Assembly (NCBI GenBank): GCA_036677085.1
Contig: JAKFFI010000017.1
Location: 124,001 to 188,000, forward strand
From: JAGPUQ01 sp036677085
GTDB lineage: Bacteria; Pseudomonadota; Gammaproteobacteria; Pseudomonadales; Porticoccaceae
Length of the DNA stretch: 64,000 bases
Reading direction: 5' to 3'
Within the stretch, counting starts at the first letter, position 1. Every line of letters begins with the position of its first letter. Under the pieces are notes generated by a model. It was not told where the DNA came from, made no database searches, and saw only the letters and a list, made by a program, of their open reading frames with translations. Both the position numbers and the translations under genes were made by a program. Below are positions 35,141 through 44,147 of the stretch, piece after piece.

Positions 35141-36396
35141 CAGCGGTTGCCTCCGAGGGCGGCGTTGTAGTCGGATACGGGACCGGGCGTCGCGCGCTTG
35201 GCCAATGGCTGGCACCAGAAACGGGTGTCGTTATCGTACTCCGGCCACATGTTGCGCAGCCTGGGCATGACTTTTTCGGCGAACAGCCGGGTCGAATATT
35301 TGGTTTTCTCCATGGTCATGTCGCCGACGTGCATCAGGCAGAAGATGTTGCCGACGCGCAAACCCTTGATCAGATCCTCCATGCGTTCGCGCACGGTGTC
35401 CGGGCTGCCGGCGATGATGAAGCCGCCCTCGACCAGATCCTTCCACGACATGTGGGAAGCCTCCTCGAAATTCGGCGAGAACTGCGACAGCGCGCCGGAC
35501 TTGATGGTCTTGATGGTGCGGTAGCCGGGCGCATCGGCAAAGCCGGGGGCGATGTGCAGGCAGCGGTTGAAGAAGTAATTGACGTGCTCGGAGTAGAGTT
35601 CTTCCGCCTCTGCATCGGTTTCAGCGACGCAGATGGTCTGCGCGAAACCGGCGCGATAGGGCGAGGCGTCGGGTTCGTTGCGTTCGGCGAGGCGATCCCA
35701 GTACCCCTGCAACAGGGCCTTGGCGCGGATGTAGCCGGAAAAACTCAGATACGAATAGGAGTAGACGTTGTCGAGGCAGAAATCGTAGGTCTCCACCGAG
35801 CCGCCGCCGGGAATGTGAATGGGCGGCGGATTCTGGATCGGCTTGGGCCAGGTGTTGACGTGGCGCAGCTTGGTGTAGCGGCCGTTCCAGGCGAAGGGCT
35901 CGGTCTCGCGCCAGGCCTTGCGGATCAGATCGTGGGCTTCCTGATAGCGCTCGCGGGTCAGCGCCGGAATGTCGCCATAGCAGAAATTGGTGTCCATCGA
36001 GGTGCCGACCGGGAAACCCGCCACCAGCCGCCCGCCGGTGATGACATCGAGCATCGCAAATTCTTCGGCGACGCGGATCGGCGGGTTGTACAGCGACAGC
36101 GAATTGCCGAGCACGACCACTGCGGCATTGAGGGCACGACGCGAAATGGCGGCCGCCATGATGTTCGGCGAGGGCATCATGCCGTAGGCATTCTGGTGAT
36201 GTTCGTTGACGCCGAGGCCGTCGTAGCCCAGGGAATCGGCATACTCCAGCATGTCGAGATACTGGTTGTAGACATCGTGACCCTTGATGGGGTCGTACAG
36301 CTTGGCATCGATATCCACCCACACCGAGCGGTGTTTCTTGCGGAAATCCGCGGGCAGATGCGGCCAGGGCATCAGATTGAACCAGGTGAATTTCAT
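35140..36396 (-). CDS. LLM-class flavin-dependent oxidoreductase
   Basis: This 418-residue bacterial-luciferase-like monooxygenase uses reduced FMN (or F420 in some relatives). The TIM barrel is recognisable from GLGVNEHHQNAYGMMPSPN, DVITGGRLVAGFPVG, KPIQNPPPIHIPGGGS and the C-terminal GSPDTVRERMEDLIKGL. No flavin reductase gene is adjacent. It is the first gene of a two-gene operon with the alpha/beta hydrolase. Related pairs degrade cyclic, terpenoid or xenobiotic compounds; the substrate here is unknown. Confidence 0.9.
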   Translation of the reverse strand: MKFTWFNLMPWPHLPADFRKKHRSVWVDIDAKLYDPIKGHDVYNQYLDMLEYADSLGYDGLGVNEHHQNAYGMMPSPNIMAAAISRRALNAAVVVLGNSLSLYNPPIRVAEEFAMLDVITGGRLVAGFPVGTSMDTNFCYGDIPALTRERYQEAHDLIRKAWRETEPFAWNGRYTKLRHVNTWPKPIQNPPPIHIPGGGSVETYDFCLDNVYSYSYLSFSGYIRAKALLQGYWDRLAERNEPDASPYRAGFAQTICVAETDAEAEELYSEHVNYFFNRCLHIAPGFADAPGYRTIKTIKSGALSQFSPNFEEASHMSWKDLVEGGFIIAGSPDTVRERMEDLIKGLRVGNIFCLMHVGDMTMEKTKYSTRLFAEKVMPRLRNMWPEYDNDTRFWCQPLAKRATPGPVSDYNAALGGNR

Positions 36397-36504
36397 GGTG
36401 ACTCCCGTGATGCGATCGCGGCCGCCGCTCCCGCGGCGGTGATCGCACGCTGTTATGAATATGCCGGACGCGTTTGTCGGTGACGCCGGTCAGGCTGGAC
36501 CCCG

Positions 36505-37176
36505 CTAGATACAGCCCTCGGGGCTGCACGACGCGGCGGTATCGCCGCCGGTTTGGGCCGCGGCCCGGTCGAGCAGGTGCAGGAAGGTTTCCTCGGACTG
36601 CGCGCCGGACAACGACAGTGTGCCGTCGAAAACGAAGAAAGGCACGCCGGTGACGCCCTGGTCACGGGAATAAGCCATGCGGTCGAGCACTTCGGCGCGA
36701 CTGTCCGGTCCTGCGAGACGCTGTACCAGGGTGGCGGCGCCGCGCATGCCGACTTCACCGGCAATGGCGGCGAGGGTTTCCGCTTTGCCGACATCCCGGC
36801 CGTCGCAGAAATAAGCCCTGAACAAAGCCTCGACCATGGCGTCCTCGCAGTTCTCGGTGCGCGCCCATTCGATCAAGCGGTGGGCGTTGAGGGTGTTGGC
36901 GCCGCGAGCGATGCGGTCGAGCTGAAATTCGATGCCGACGGATTTTCCCGCCGCGGCAAGGCGCGCGAACATGCTGTCTATCATCTCGCGCCCGTACTTG
37001 CGCTCGATGGTTTCGCGGTACGGGTAGCCCTCGGCCGGCGCTTCCGGATGCTACTGGTAGGGAAACCAGCGAATCTCGGTGTGCAGTTGCGGGCGCTTGG
37101 TCAGCGCGCGCTCGAGCTGCTTTTTGCCGACATAGCACCAGGGACACACAACGTCGGAGATGATATCGATCCGCAT
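36505..37176 (-). pseudogene. DsbA-family oxidoreductase (FrnE-like) with in-frame amber codon
   Basis: Reading from ATG 37176 gives a 223-codon frame whose codon 42 is TAG (37053-37051), between residues reading RWFPYQ and HPEAPAEGYPY. Relatives have a hydrophobic residue (usually Leu) at that place, so a single TTG-to-TAG change explains it. Before the stop is the active site CPWC at 11-14 (DVVCPWCYVGKK); after it the frame is fully protein-like, with the helical insertion and the cis-Pro region GVTGVPFFVFDG. The natural end is TAG at 36507-36505. A restart at ATG 36984 would lack the CPWC site. It is either a recent pseudogene, an amber-suppressed gene or a base error. It lies between the LLM operon and ridA. 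Confidence 0.85.
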
Positions 37177-37223
37177 GGCGGCTTTCCTCCAGAGTTTCAC
37201 AACGGAAATTTCAATGCCGACAT

Positions 37224-37255
37224 GTCACCACGGCAACTCGTCACCACGGCAACTT
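37224..37255. repeat. 16-bp tandem direct repeat
   Basis: GTCACCACGGCAACTC at 37224-37239 is followed directly by the same 16-mer with one change (last base T) at 37240-37255. It lies between the DsbA-like gene and ridA, in the 5' region of the former. Confidence 0.8.
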
Positions 37256-37265
37256 GGGGTGAGTG

Positions 37266-37649
37266 TCAAAGCACCATGATCGCGTCCATTTCCACCTGGG
37301 CGGCGCGCGGCAGCGCGGCCACGCCGACGGCGGCGCGCGCGGGATAGGGTGCGGAGAAATAGCCGGCCATCACCTCGTTGACGAGGGCGAAATGACCGAG
37401 ATCGACCAGGAAGATGTTCAGTTTGACAATATCGCCGAGGGAACCCCCGGCGGCCGCGCAGACCGCGGCGAGATTGTCGAAGACACGCTCGATCTGGGCG
37501 CGCATGTCGCCCGTGATCAGTTGCATGCTGACCGGATCGAGGGGAATCTGTCCCGAAAGATACACCGTGTCACCGACGCGTATCGCCTGGGAATAGGTGC
37601 CGATGGCGGCGGGCGCGCGGTCGCTGTGAATGACGGATTTGTCAACCAA
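37266..37649 (-). CDS. ridA: RidA family enamine/imine deaminase
   Basis: This 127-residue trimeric protein hydrolyses reactive 2-aminoacrylate and other enamines released by PLP enzymes. The core motifs SGQIPLDP, the NLAAVCAAAGGSLGDIVKLNIFL helix and the key Arg in YPARAAVGVAALPRAAQVEMDAI are intact. The likely start is TTG 37649, with GAGG 6 nt upstream. It follows spoT by 15 bp in the same direction, as in Pseudomonas. Confidence 0.94.
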   Translation of the reverse strand: MVDKSVIHSDRAPAAIGTYSQAIRVGDTVYLSGQIPLDPVSMQLITGDMRAQIERVFDNLAAVCAAAGGSLGDIVKLNIFLVDLGHFALVNEVMAGYFSAPYPARAAVGVAALPRAAQVEMDAIMVL

Positions 37650-37664
37650 GAATCACCTCGAGTT

Positions 37665-39830
37665 TCAGTTTTTGACGCGCTGCACCGAACGCACGGGTTT
37701 CAGGGTCCGGATACGGCGCATGATGTTGGCCAGATGCACGCGATTGCGCGCGGCAAGCACGATGCTGACCATGCTGGCAGCGTCCCGATCACCCACGTTG
37801 ATGCGCTGGATGGTGGCATCCTGTTCCGCGATCCGGCTCGCCAGAGTGGCGATGATACCGCGCTCGGACGCCACCACCAGTTTCAGCTCCACAGGAAATT
37901 CGCCCTTGACGGTGGGAGACCACTGCAGGGGAAGGGATTTTTCCTGGCTGTCGCGAATGCCGGTCAGGTTTTTGCAGGAGTCGCGGTGTATCACCAGACC
38001 GCGGCCCGGACTGATGTGACCCAGGATCGGGTCGCCGGGCAGCGGGTAGCAGCAGCGCGCGAAACTGATGACCAGGCCCTGCCTGTTGTCGATCAGGATG
38101 GGCGCGTCTAGGTTGGGCGCGACCTCGCCGCGGTCCGCGACCGGGATCAGGATATTCGCCACGGCGTAGGCCACGCGGCTGCCGATGCCGATCTGCTGCA
38201 GCACGCTTTCAAAGGTTTTCGCACCGGTTTCCTTGAGTAGGTGCCGAATCTGGGATTTGCGTATCCGTTGGTAGCCAGTACCGAAACGGGACAACGCCTG
38301 ATCGAGCAGGCGCTTGCCGAGCTCCACCGATTCGTCGTGCTGCTGGTGCTTGAGAAAATGACGGATGGCGCTGCGCGCTTTCGCGGTAACCACAAAATCG
38401 AGCCAGGACGGATTCGGCTGCGCACCGGGCGCGGTGACGATGCGCACCCGTTGGCCACTCACCAGTGCCTGAGATAGCGGGCTCAGCTGGCCGTTGATCT
38501 CGCAGCCGACACAGGTGTCGCCGATATGGGTATGCACGGCATAGGCGAAATCCACCGGCGTGGCGCCGCTGGGGAGCTCGATGATCTTGCCGTTGGGGGT
38601 GAAGACATAGACCTCGTCGGGGAACAGGTCGGTCTTCACATGTTCGATGAACTCCAGCGAGTTGCCGGCCTGGCGCTGCAATTCCAGCAGGCCCTTGACC
38701 CAGCGGTTGGCGCGGCTCTGGTTGCCGGACGCCGGTCCCGGCCCCTGCTTGTAAAACCAGTGCGACGCTATCCCGTAGTTGGCAAGGTCGTCCATTTCGC
38801 GGGTGCGTATCTGCACTTCGATGGGAACGCCGTGCATGCCCACCAACACCGTGTGCAGCGACTGATAGCCGTTCGCCTTGGGAATGGCTATGTAATCCTT
38901 GAATTCGCCGGTGACAGGTTTGTACAGGTTGTGGACCACGCCCAACGCCCGATAGCACGCGTCCACTGAATCGACCACGATGCGGAAGGCGAACACGTCC
39001 ATCAGCGACTTGAACGAGCGCTTCTTGAGCTTCATCTTCTGGTAGATGCTCCAGAGATGTTTCTCGCGCCCGGTTACGCTGGCCACAATACCTTCGCTCT
39101 GCAGCCGGTTTTCGAGCGCCTCCTGGATTTCCGCCACCACCCCGATGCGGCGGCCGCGCGCGTTGCGCAATGCCTCGCGAATCCGGCGGTGGCGCAGAGG
39201 ATGCAGCGCGGCGAAGCCCAGTTCCTCGAACTCGACGCGCATGTCGTTCATGCCCAGGCGCTGGGCCAGGGGCGAATAGATGTCCAGGGTTTCGCGGGCG
39301 ACGCGGCGCCGCTTCTCCGGCGGCAGCACGCCCAGGGTGCGCATGTTGTGCAGCCGGTCGGCAAGCTTCACCAGCACCACGCGAATATCGCGGGACATGG
39401 CGAGCGCCATTTTCTGGAAGTTCTCGGCTTGCTGTTCGGCGCGGGACGAAAATTCGATTTCGGTCAGCTTGCTGACCCCGTCTACCAGGTCGGAGACGGT
39501 CTTGCCGAAGCGGCGGTTGAGCTGCGGGCGAGTGACCTGGGTATCTTCAATGACATCGTGGAGCAACGCAGCCATGAGGCCTTCGCTGTCCATGTGCATG
39601 TCGGCGAGGATGTGGGTAACGGCGAGCGGGTGCGAAATATAGGGCTCGCCGCTCTGCCGGAGTTGGCCTTCATGGCCTGCTTTTGCGTAATCGAAGGCGC
39701 GCCGAACACGTCGAACTTGCGAAGCGGGCAGATAGGTGGACAGTTTTCGCTCAAGCGAACTGACCGCCTCCAGGCACACCGCCTCCGGGTCAGTCGTCGC
39801 CGGCCAGTGTTGCGTCGTCCTCAAAGACAT
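37665..39830 (-). CDS. spoT: Bifunctional (p)ppGpp synthetase/hydrolase SpoT
   Basis: This 721-residue stringent-response enzyme makes and degrades (p)ppGpp. Domains in order: HD hydrolase (LLHDVIEDT, KLADRLHNMRTL; about 30-190), synthetase (FRIVVDSVDACYRALGVVH, YQSLHTVL, QIRTREMDDLANYGIASHW; about 240-370), TGS (VYVFTPNGKIIELPSGATPVDFA), zinc-finger/helical region and C-terminal ACT. HD residues are intact, so hydrolase activity is expected. I placed the start at ATG 39830, which overlaps rpoZ by 41 nt; a GTG nearer the conserved SLERKL region is possible. It is in the gmk-rpoZ-spoT operon. Confidence 0.95.
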   Translation of the reverse strand: MSLRTTQHWPATTDPEAVCLEAVSSLERKLSTYLPASQVRRVRRAFDYAKAGHEGQLRQSGEPYISHPLAVTHILADMHMDSEGLMAALLHDVIEDTQVTRPQLNRRFGKTVSDLVDGVSKLTEIEFSSRAEQQAENFQKMALAMSRDIRVVLVKLADRLHNMRTLGVLPPEKRRRVARETLDIYSPLAQRLGMNDMRVEFEELGFAALHPLRHRRIREALRNARGRRIGVVAEIQEALENRLQSEGIVASVTGREKHLWSIYQKMKLKKRSFKSLMDVFAFRIVVDSVDACYRALGVVHNLYKPVTGEFKDYIAIPKANGYQSLHTVLVGMHGVPIEVQIRTREMDDLANYGIASHWFYKQGPGPASGNQSRANRWVKGLLELQRQAGNSLEFIEHVKTDLFPDEVYVFTPNGKIIELPSGATPVDFAYAVHTHIGDTCVGCEINGQLSPLSQALVSGQRVRIVTAPGAQPNPSWLDFVVTAKARSAIRHFLKHQQHDESVELGKRLLDQALSRFGTGYQRIRKSQIRHLLKETGAKTFESVLQQIGIGSRVAYAVANILIPVADRGEVAPNLDAPILIDNRQGLVISFARCCYPLPGDPILGHISPGRGLVIHRDSCKNLTGIRDSQEKSLPLQWSPTVKGEFPVELKLVVASERGIIATLASRIAEQDATIQRINVGDRDAASMVSIVLAARNRVHLANIMRRIRTLKPVRSVQRVKN

Positions 39831-40089
39831 AGGGCGGCAGCTCCGTGACCCGCGAGAGGTCAAGCGAAAGGAAGTCTTCAACGTCTTCAACTTCGTCGAG
39901 AATGCTGCGGTCAATCAGGCCCGCGGCGATTTCCCGCAAAGCGACAACGGTAGGCTTGTCATTTTCCCAGGGCACCAGGGGCTCCTTGCCACCGGTGGCG
40001 AGCTGGCGCGCACGCTTGCCGGCAATCATCACCAGCTCAAAGCGGTTATAGACGTTTTCCAGGCAGTCTTCGACAGTAATACGGGCCAT
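39790..40089 (-). CDS. rpoZ: RNA polymerase omega subunit
   Basis: This 99-residue omega subunit stabilises the beta' subunit and forms part of a ppGpp-binding site in proteobacterial RNA polymerase. Signatures: MARITVEDCLENVYNRFELV and IAGKRARQL, then KPTVVALREIAAGLI. The C-terminal tail is acidic. Between gmk and spoT, with a short overlap with spoT. Confidence 0.96.
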   Translation of the reverse strand: MARITVEDCLENVYNRFELVMIAGKRARQLATGGKEPLVPWENDKPTVVALREIAAGLIDRSILDEVEDVEDFLSLDLSRVTELPPYVFEDDATLAGDD

Positions 40090-40159
40090 GTTTCGCCTCG
40101 GATAGGGACGGTTGTCCGCCGTTGGACCGGCGGTCGACAAGTTTACCGTAAAACCCGGC

Positions 40160-40777
40160 TCAGGACAGCAGCGCCAGGAGCAGCGCCTCAAAGCGCCGCT
40201 CCTGGGCACCGAGGGTGAGTCGTTGGCTTTTTACCACCGCCAGCAGTTCATCGAGCGCCGTATCGAACTGATCGTTGACGATGAGGTAATCGGCCTCGAC
40301 ATAGTGCGAAATTTCCTCGCGCGCCTGTGCCAGGCGCTGCCGGATCACTTCCGGCTGGTCCTGGCGCCGGCTGGTCAGCCGGGTCATCAAGGTATCGATG
40401 GAGGGCGGCAAAATGAACACACGCACGCAGTCCGGCAGCAGCCGACGCACCTGAGCCGCGCCCTGCCAGTCGATCTCGAGGACCACGTCGGTGCCGCTGT
40501 TCAGCTGTTCGGTAACCCAGCGCTGCGAGGTGCCATAGAGATTGTTGAACACGCGCGCGTGCTCAAGAAACTCGGCCTGGTCGAGCATCGCAAGGAATTC
40601 CGGCTCGGTGACAAAGTGGTAGTCGATGCCATCCCGTTCGCCGGGACGCATGGCGCGCGTGGTGTGGGAAACCGAGACCCGGATGTCCGGCAGCTGCTTG
40701 ACCAGCCCGGCGAGCAGGCTGGTCTTGCCGGCGCCCGAGGGCGCGGATACGGTGAAAAGTATCCCCCGGCGGGCCAT
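40160..40777 (-). CDS. gmk: Guanylate kinase
   Basis: This 205-residue kinase converts GMP to GDP. P-loop SAPSGAGKTSL lies at about 11-21, the GMP-binding SHTTRAMRPGERDGIDYHFV at 37-56, and VLEIDWQGAAQVR near 100. First gene of gmk-rpoZ-spoT, 70 bp upstream of rpoZ and 54 bp downstream of yicC. Confidence 0.97.
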   Translation of the reverse strand: MARRGILFTVSAPSGAGKTSLLAGLVKQLPDIRVSVSHTTRAMRPGERDGIDYHFVTEPEFLAMLDQAEFLEHARVFNNLYGTSQRWVTEQLNSGTDVVLEIDWQGAAQVRRLLPDCVRVFILPPSIDTLMTRLTSRRQDQPEVIRQRLAQAREEISHYVEADYLIVNDQFDTALDELLAVVKSQRLTLGAQERRFEALLLALLS

Positions 40778-40831
40778 GTCACCACTCCTGCGTCAGTTTG
40801 AGATGGCGTTCAGGTTGTCGCTCGACGCGCC

Positions 40832-41695
40832 TCATTCGAGATTTTGCACCTGTTCGCGGATCTGTTCGATCAGTACTTTCATTTCTACCGCCGCCTGGGT
40901 GGTCGCGGTGCCGATGGATTTGGAACCCAGGGTATTGGCTTCCCGGTTCAGCTCCTGAGACAGGAAATCGAGGCGCCGGCCGACGGCTCCCGAGGCTGCC
41001 AACGCGCGTCGGAATTCGCCGCTGTGGGTTGCCAATCGATCCAGTTCTTCGTCGACGTCGGCGCGTTGGGCGAGATAGGCCAGCTCCTGTTCGAGACGGT
41101 CCGTATCGATCTGCGCGACCAGCTCATCGAGGCGGGCGCGAAGTTTCGTGCGCTGCGCGGCGAGCAGCTCGGGCAGCAGGGCGCGCAGCTTTTCGACTTC
41201 CCGATCAATGCGGTCGAGGCGGTCGCGGATCAGGGCGGCAAGTTGCTCGCCCTCGCGCAGCCTCACATCGACAAGTTCCGCGACCGCCTGACGAAACAGC
41301 CCGGTGGCCGTCTGCGCGAGCATCTCCCGATCCGGGGCGATCACCCGCACCACACCGGGCATGCGCAGCAGATCCAGGGGCGATACGGGCGTACTGTGCG
41401 GCAGCAGGGCGGCAATCTGCGCACAGGCACCGACGTAGGCGTTGACACGATGTTCGTCGATGGCGATCCAGGCGTCTTCGGCGGTTTCGGTCAGGGTCAG
41501 CGTGGCGTCGATCTTGCCGCGCGGGAGGTGCTCGCGCAGGATGTCGCGCAGCGGCATCTCCTGCTCGCGCAGGGTTTCCGGAAGCCGGAAATGCGGCTCC
41601 AGAAAGCGGTGGTTGACCGAGCGCAACTCCCAGGTCAAAGCGCCGCCCGGAATCTGGCGGGTGGCACGCGCGAAGGCAGTCATGCTGCTGGGCAT
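40832..41695 (-). CDS. yicC: YicC-family endoribonuclease
   Basis: This 287-residue protein belongs to the YicC family, recently described as endoribonucleases that act on small RNAs. The N-terminus MPSSMTAFARATRQ aligns with E. coli MIRSMTAYAR, which supports ATG 41695 over 41683 and 41761. The conserved LRSVNHRFLEPHFRLPE segment and the C-terminal DUF1732 part (REANTLGSKS) are present. Upstream of gmk and divergent from rph. Confidence 0.94.
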   Translation of the reverse strand: MPSSMTAFARATRQIPGGALTWELRSVNHRFLEPHFRLPETLREQEMPLRDILREHLPRGKIDATLTLTETAEDAWIAIDEHRVNAYVGACAQIAALLPHSTPVSPLDLLRMPGVVRVIAPDREMLAQTATGLFRQAVAELVDVRLREGEQLAALIRDRLDRIDREVEKLRALLPELLAAQRTKLRARLDELVAQIDTDRLEQELAYLAQRADVDEELDRLATHSGEFRRALAASGAVGRRLDFLSQELNREANTLGSKSIGTATTQAAVEMKVLIEQIREQVQNLE

Positions 41696-41828
41696 GGGGC
41701 GGGCACTGTGGGCGGTGAAACGAGGCGACCATCTTAGCAAATGGTCGGGCCGCTCCGGCACTTCCTCTACAATGGCGCTCCTTTCCGCGATGCGGACGCA
41801 TCGCCCACGCTCCTACCGAGGATATGCC

Positions 41829-42548
41829 ATGGCCAGACCCAGTGGTCGCCGCCCGGAACAACTGCGTCCGGTGAAAATACAGCGCGAATTCACCAAGCAT
41901 GCCGAAGGTTCGGTGCTGGTGTCGTTTGGCGACACCCGGGTGATCTGCACCGCCAGCGTCGAACCGGGCGTGCCGCGCTTTTTACGCGGCAAGAACCAGG
42001 GCTGGGTAACCGCCGAGTACGGCATGCTGCCCCGCTCGACCAACGAGCGCATGGGGCGCGAGGCAGCGCGTGGCGGTCAGGGCGGTCGTACCCAGGAAAT
42101 TCAGCGCCTCATCGGACGTTCGTTGCGCGCAGCGATCGATATGAAAAAACTCGGGGAAAACACCATCACCATCGATTGCGATGTGATCCAGGCCGACGGC
42201 GGCACCCGCACGGCGGCGATTACCGGCGCCTGCGTCGCCCTGGTGGACGCCATTCGTTACCTCCAGCGTCGCAAGCGCATCGTCGATGACCCGCTGCTGT
42301 ACATGGTGGCTTCGGTGTCGGTCGGCATGTATCAGGGCGAGGCGGTCCTCGATCTCGACTACGCCGAGGATTCGGCGGCCGAGACCGATCTCAATGTGGT
42401 GATGACGGCGCCCGGCGGGTTCGTCGAAGTCCAGGGTACGGCGGAGGCCGCGCCCTTTTCGGGGGCCGATCTCACTGCCATGCTGGCGCTGGCGCAACGG
42501 GGCATTGCGGACCTGGTCCGGGTCCAGCAGATGGCACTGGCGCAATGA
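41829..42548 (+). CDS. rph: Ribonuclease PH
   Basis: This 239-residue phosphorolytic 3'-5' exoribonuclease trims tRNA 3' ends. Signatures: RPSGRRPEQLRPVKIQREF, VSFGDTRVICTAS, AEYGMLPRSTNERM, QADGGTRTAAITG and AGCVALVDA-type motifs. Length and start (ATG 41829) match E. coli. A TACAAT box at 41768-41773 may be its -10 element. It is divergent from yicC and convergent with crc. Confidence 0.97.
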   Translation: MARPSGRRPEQLRPVKIQREFTKHAEGSVLVSFGDTRVICTASVEPGVPRFLRGKNQGWVTAEYGMLPRSTNERMGREAARGGQGGRTQEIQRLIGRSLRAAIDMKKLGENTITIDCDVIQADGGTRTAAITGACVALVDAIRYLQRRKRIVDDPLLYMVASVSVGMYQGEAVLDLDYAEDSAAETDLNVVMTAPGGFVEVQGTAEAAPFSGADLTAMLALAQRGIADLVRVQQMALAQ

Positions 42549-42616
42549 CCGACCGCCGATAACCCGGATTCGTTTTCGCGGCGGCGATCACGGATGGAGC
42601 CCGCCGCGGCTGCCGA

Positions 42617-43390
42617 TCACAGGCCCACAATGTCGTAATCGACGATCACCGGGGCGTGACTGGAAAAGGGTTTGGACTTGTAGATCGCCGCGTATTCCAC
42701 GGTGCGGACCAGATCCCGCGACACCAGCTGGGTATCGGTACGCCAGCCGTCGCCCTCCCCCAGAGTGCCGGACGGCCACCAGCTGAACTCGTCGCTATCG
42801 GTATTGGCGGCGCGGAACGCGTCGGCGTAACCGACCTGCTCCTGAACCTGGCGCCACCACTGCCGGTCTTCGGGCAAAAATCCCGGTGAATTGGTGTAAC
42901 TGGCGGCGTTCTCGATATCCGCTGCCGTCGCCGCAATACCCCAATTTCCGCAGTAGATGTAGCGCCGGCGCTTGCGGGTTATCTTTTCCATATGGGCGAG
43001 CAGCCCGCCCAAAAACCGGGTTTTGGTTTCCTGTTGCGCGGGTTCCGCACCCTGGGGCGCCAGCAGGGAAACCACGCTCAGGCTTTCGAAGTCGGCCTGC
43101 AGGTAGCGGCCGTCGGTATCGTCGCCGCTGAACAGTCCGAACCCGTAGATCAGGGCTTTGGGAACCACGCGCGTGTAGATCGCCACGCCGTCGCGCAGCG
43201 GATCGGATGAGTCGAGGTAATAGGCGCTATATCCAGCGAGCTCAAATTCGGGTCGATCCTCTATTTCCGGGATACGTGCCCGCAGGTCCTGCAGGCAGAT
43301 CAGTTCGGCGTCCTGCCCGGCCAGCCACTCGAACAGACCGCGCGCGGCGGCCTGGAAAATGCCGTCGCAGGATATGCTGATAACCCTCAT
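42617..43390 (-). CDS. crc: Catabolite repression control protein Crc (ExoIII-like, non-nuclease)
   Basis: This 257-residue protein has the exonuclease III/EEP fold, but the catalytic residues are replaced: the N-terminal Asn pair is Ser7 and Asp9, LQE is LQD (Asp35), GDxN is CGNWG, and the C-terminal SDHAP is SSHAP. Segments such as GRYLQADFESLSVVSLLAP, YIYCGNW, LGYADAFRAA and FSWWPSG match Pseudomonas Crc, which lacks nuclease activity and acts with Hfq to repress translation of catabolic mRNAs. The position between rph and pyrE is also the Pseudomonas one. The start has AAGGGG 6 nt upstream. Calling it a non-nuclease rests on the substitutions; the Hfq partnership is inferred. Confidence 0.88.
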   Translation of the reverse strand: MRVISISCDGIFQAAARGLFEWLAGQDAELICLQDLRARIPEIEDRPEFELAGYSAYYLDSSDPLRDGVAIYTRVVPKALIYGFGLFSGDDTDGRYLQADFESLSVVSLLAPQGAEPAQQETKTRFLGGLLAHMEKITRKRRRYIYCGNWGIAATAADIENAASYTNSPGFLPEDRQWWRQVQEQVGYADAFRAANTDSDEFSWWPSGTLGEGDGWRTDTQLVSRDLVRTVEYAAIYKSKPFSSHAPVIVDYDIVGL

Positions 43391-43416
43391 GATCGCCCCT
43401 TGTGGTGTTGGCCTGT

Positions 43417-43422
43417 ATCATA
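43417..43422 (-). promoter_or_regulatory. Candidate crc -10 element
   Basis: On the minus strand TATGAT is preceded 16 nt upstream by TCGTTC, a weak -35. It lies 27 nt upstream of the crc start. Confidence 0.4.
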
Positions 43423-43486
43423 ACCCGGCGCATTCGCCGAACGACATGATACGAACGTCGTTGCGTGCACGATCCAGGAGTACCGC

Positions 43487-44122
43487 ATGCTGGCATATCA
43501 ACGCGACTTCATCGACCTCGCGGTATCGCGCGAGGCTCTGCGGTTTGGCGAATTCAAGCTAAAGTCGGGCCGAATGAGCCCTTATTTCTTCAATGCCGGG
43601 CGTTTTTGCGACGGCGCCAGCCTCAACAGGCTGGGATCGTGCTATGCGGACGCGGTACTGGCCTCGGGCATCCGGTTCGATTTTCTGTTTGGCCCCGCCT
43701 ACAAGGGTATCCCGCTGGCCGTCGCCACCGCGATGGCCCTGGCGCAGCGTCATGGCCGCCCTACGCCCTGGTGCTTCAATCGCAAGGAGGCCAAGGACCA
43801 CGGCGAAGGTGGGACGCTGGTGGGAGCGCCGGCTGCCGGGCGCGCGCTCATCGTCGACGATGTCATCACTGCCGGAACCGCGATCCGCGACGCCGCCGCA
43901 ATACTCCGCAGTGCCGGCGCAACCCTGGCGGGCGTGATGCTGGGCCTGGATCGTCGGGAGCGTGGCCAGGGAACCCGCTCGGCGACCCAGGAAGTGGCAG
44001 AGGAACTGGACGTACCTGTGATGAGCATCATCGCCATCGATCACATCATCGAATATCTTGACGCTGCGGCGCCAGATCGGGTGGCGGCACTACGTGATTA
44101 CCGAAGTACTTACGGTGTTTGA
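43487..44122 (+). CDS. pyrE: Orotate phosphoribosyltransferase
   Basis: This 211-residue enzyme joins orotate to PRPP to form OMP in pyrimidine synthesis. The PRPP-binding loop ALIVDDVITAGTA lies at about 119-131, and FKLKSGRMSPYFFNAG and FGPAYKGIPLA are typical. AGGAG 6 nt upstream supports ATG 43487. It is divergent from crc and followed by a DUF4124 gene after 25 bp. Confidence 0.97.
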   Translation: MLAYQRDFIDLAVSREALRFGEFKLKSGRMSPYFFNAGRFCDGASLNRLGSCYADAVLASGIRFDFLFGPAYKGIPLAVATAMALAQRHGRPTPWCFNRKEAKDHGEGGTLVGAPAAGRALIVDDVITAGTAIRDAAAILRSAGATLAGVMLGLDRRERGQGTRSATQEVAEELDVPVMSIIAIDHIIEYLDAAAPDRVAALRDYRSTYGV

Positions 44123-44147
44123 CCATGAGAAAAAAGAGAATGCAACG

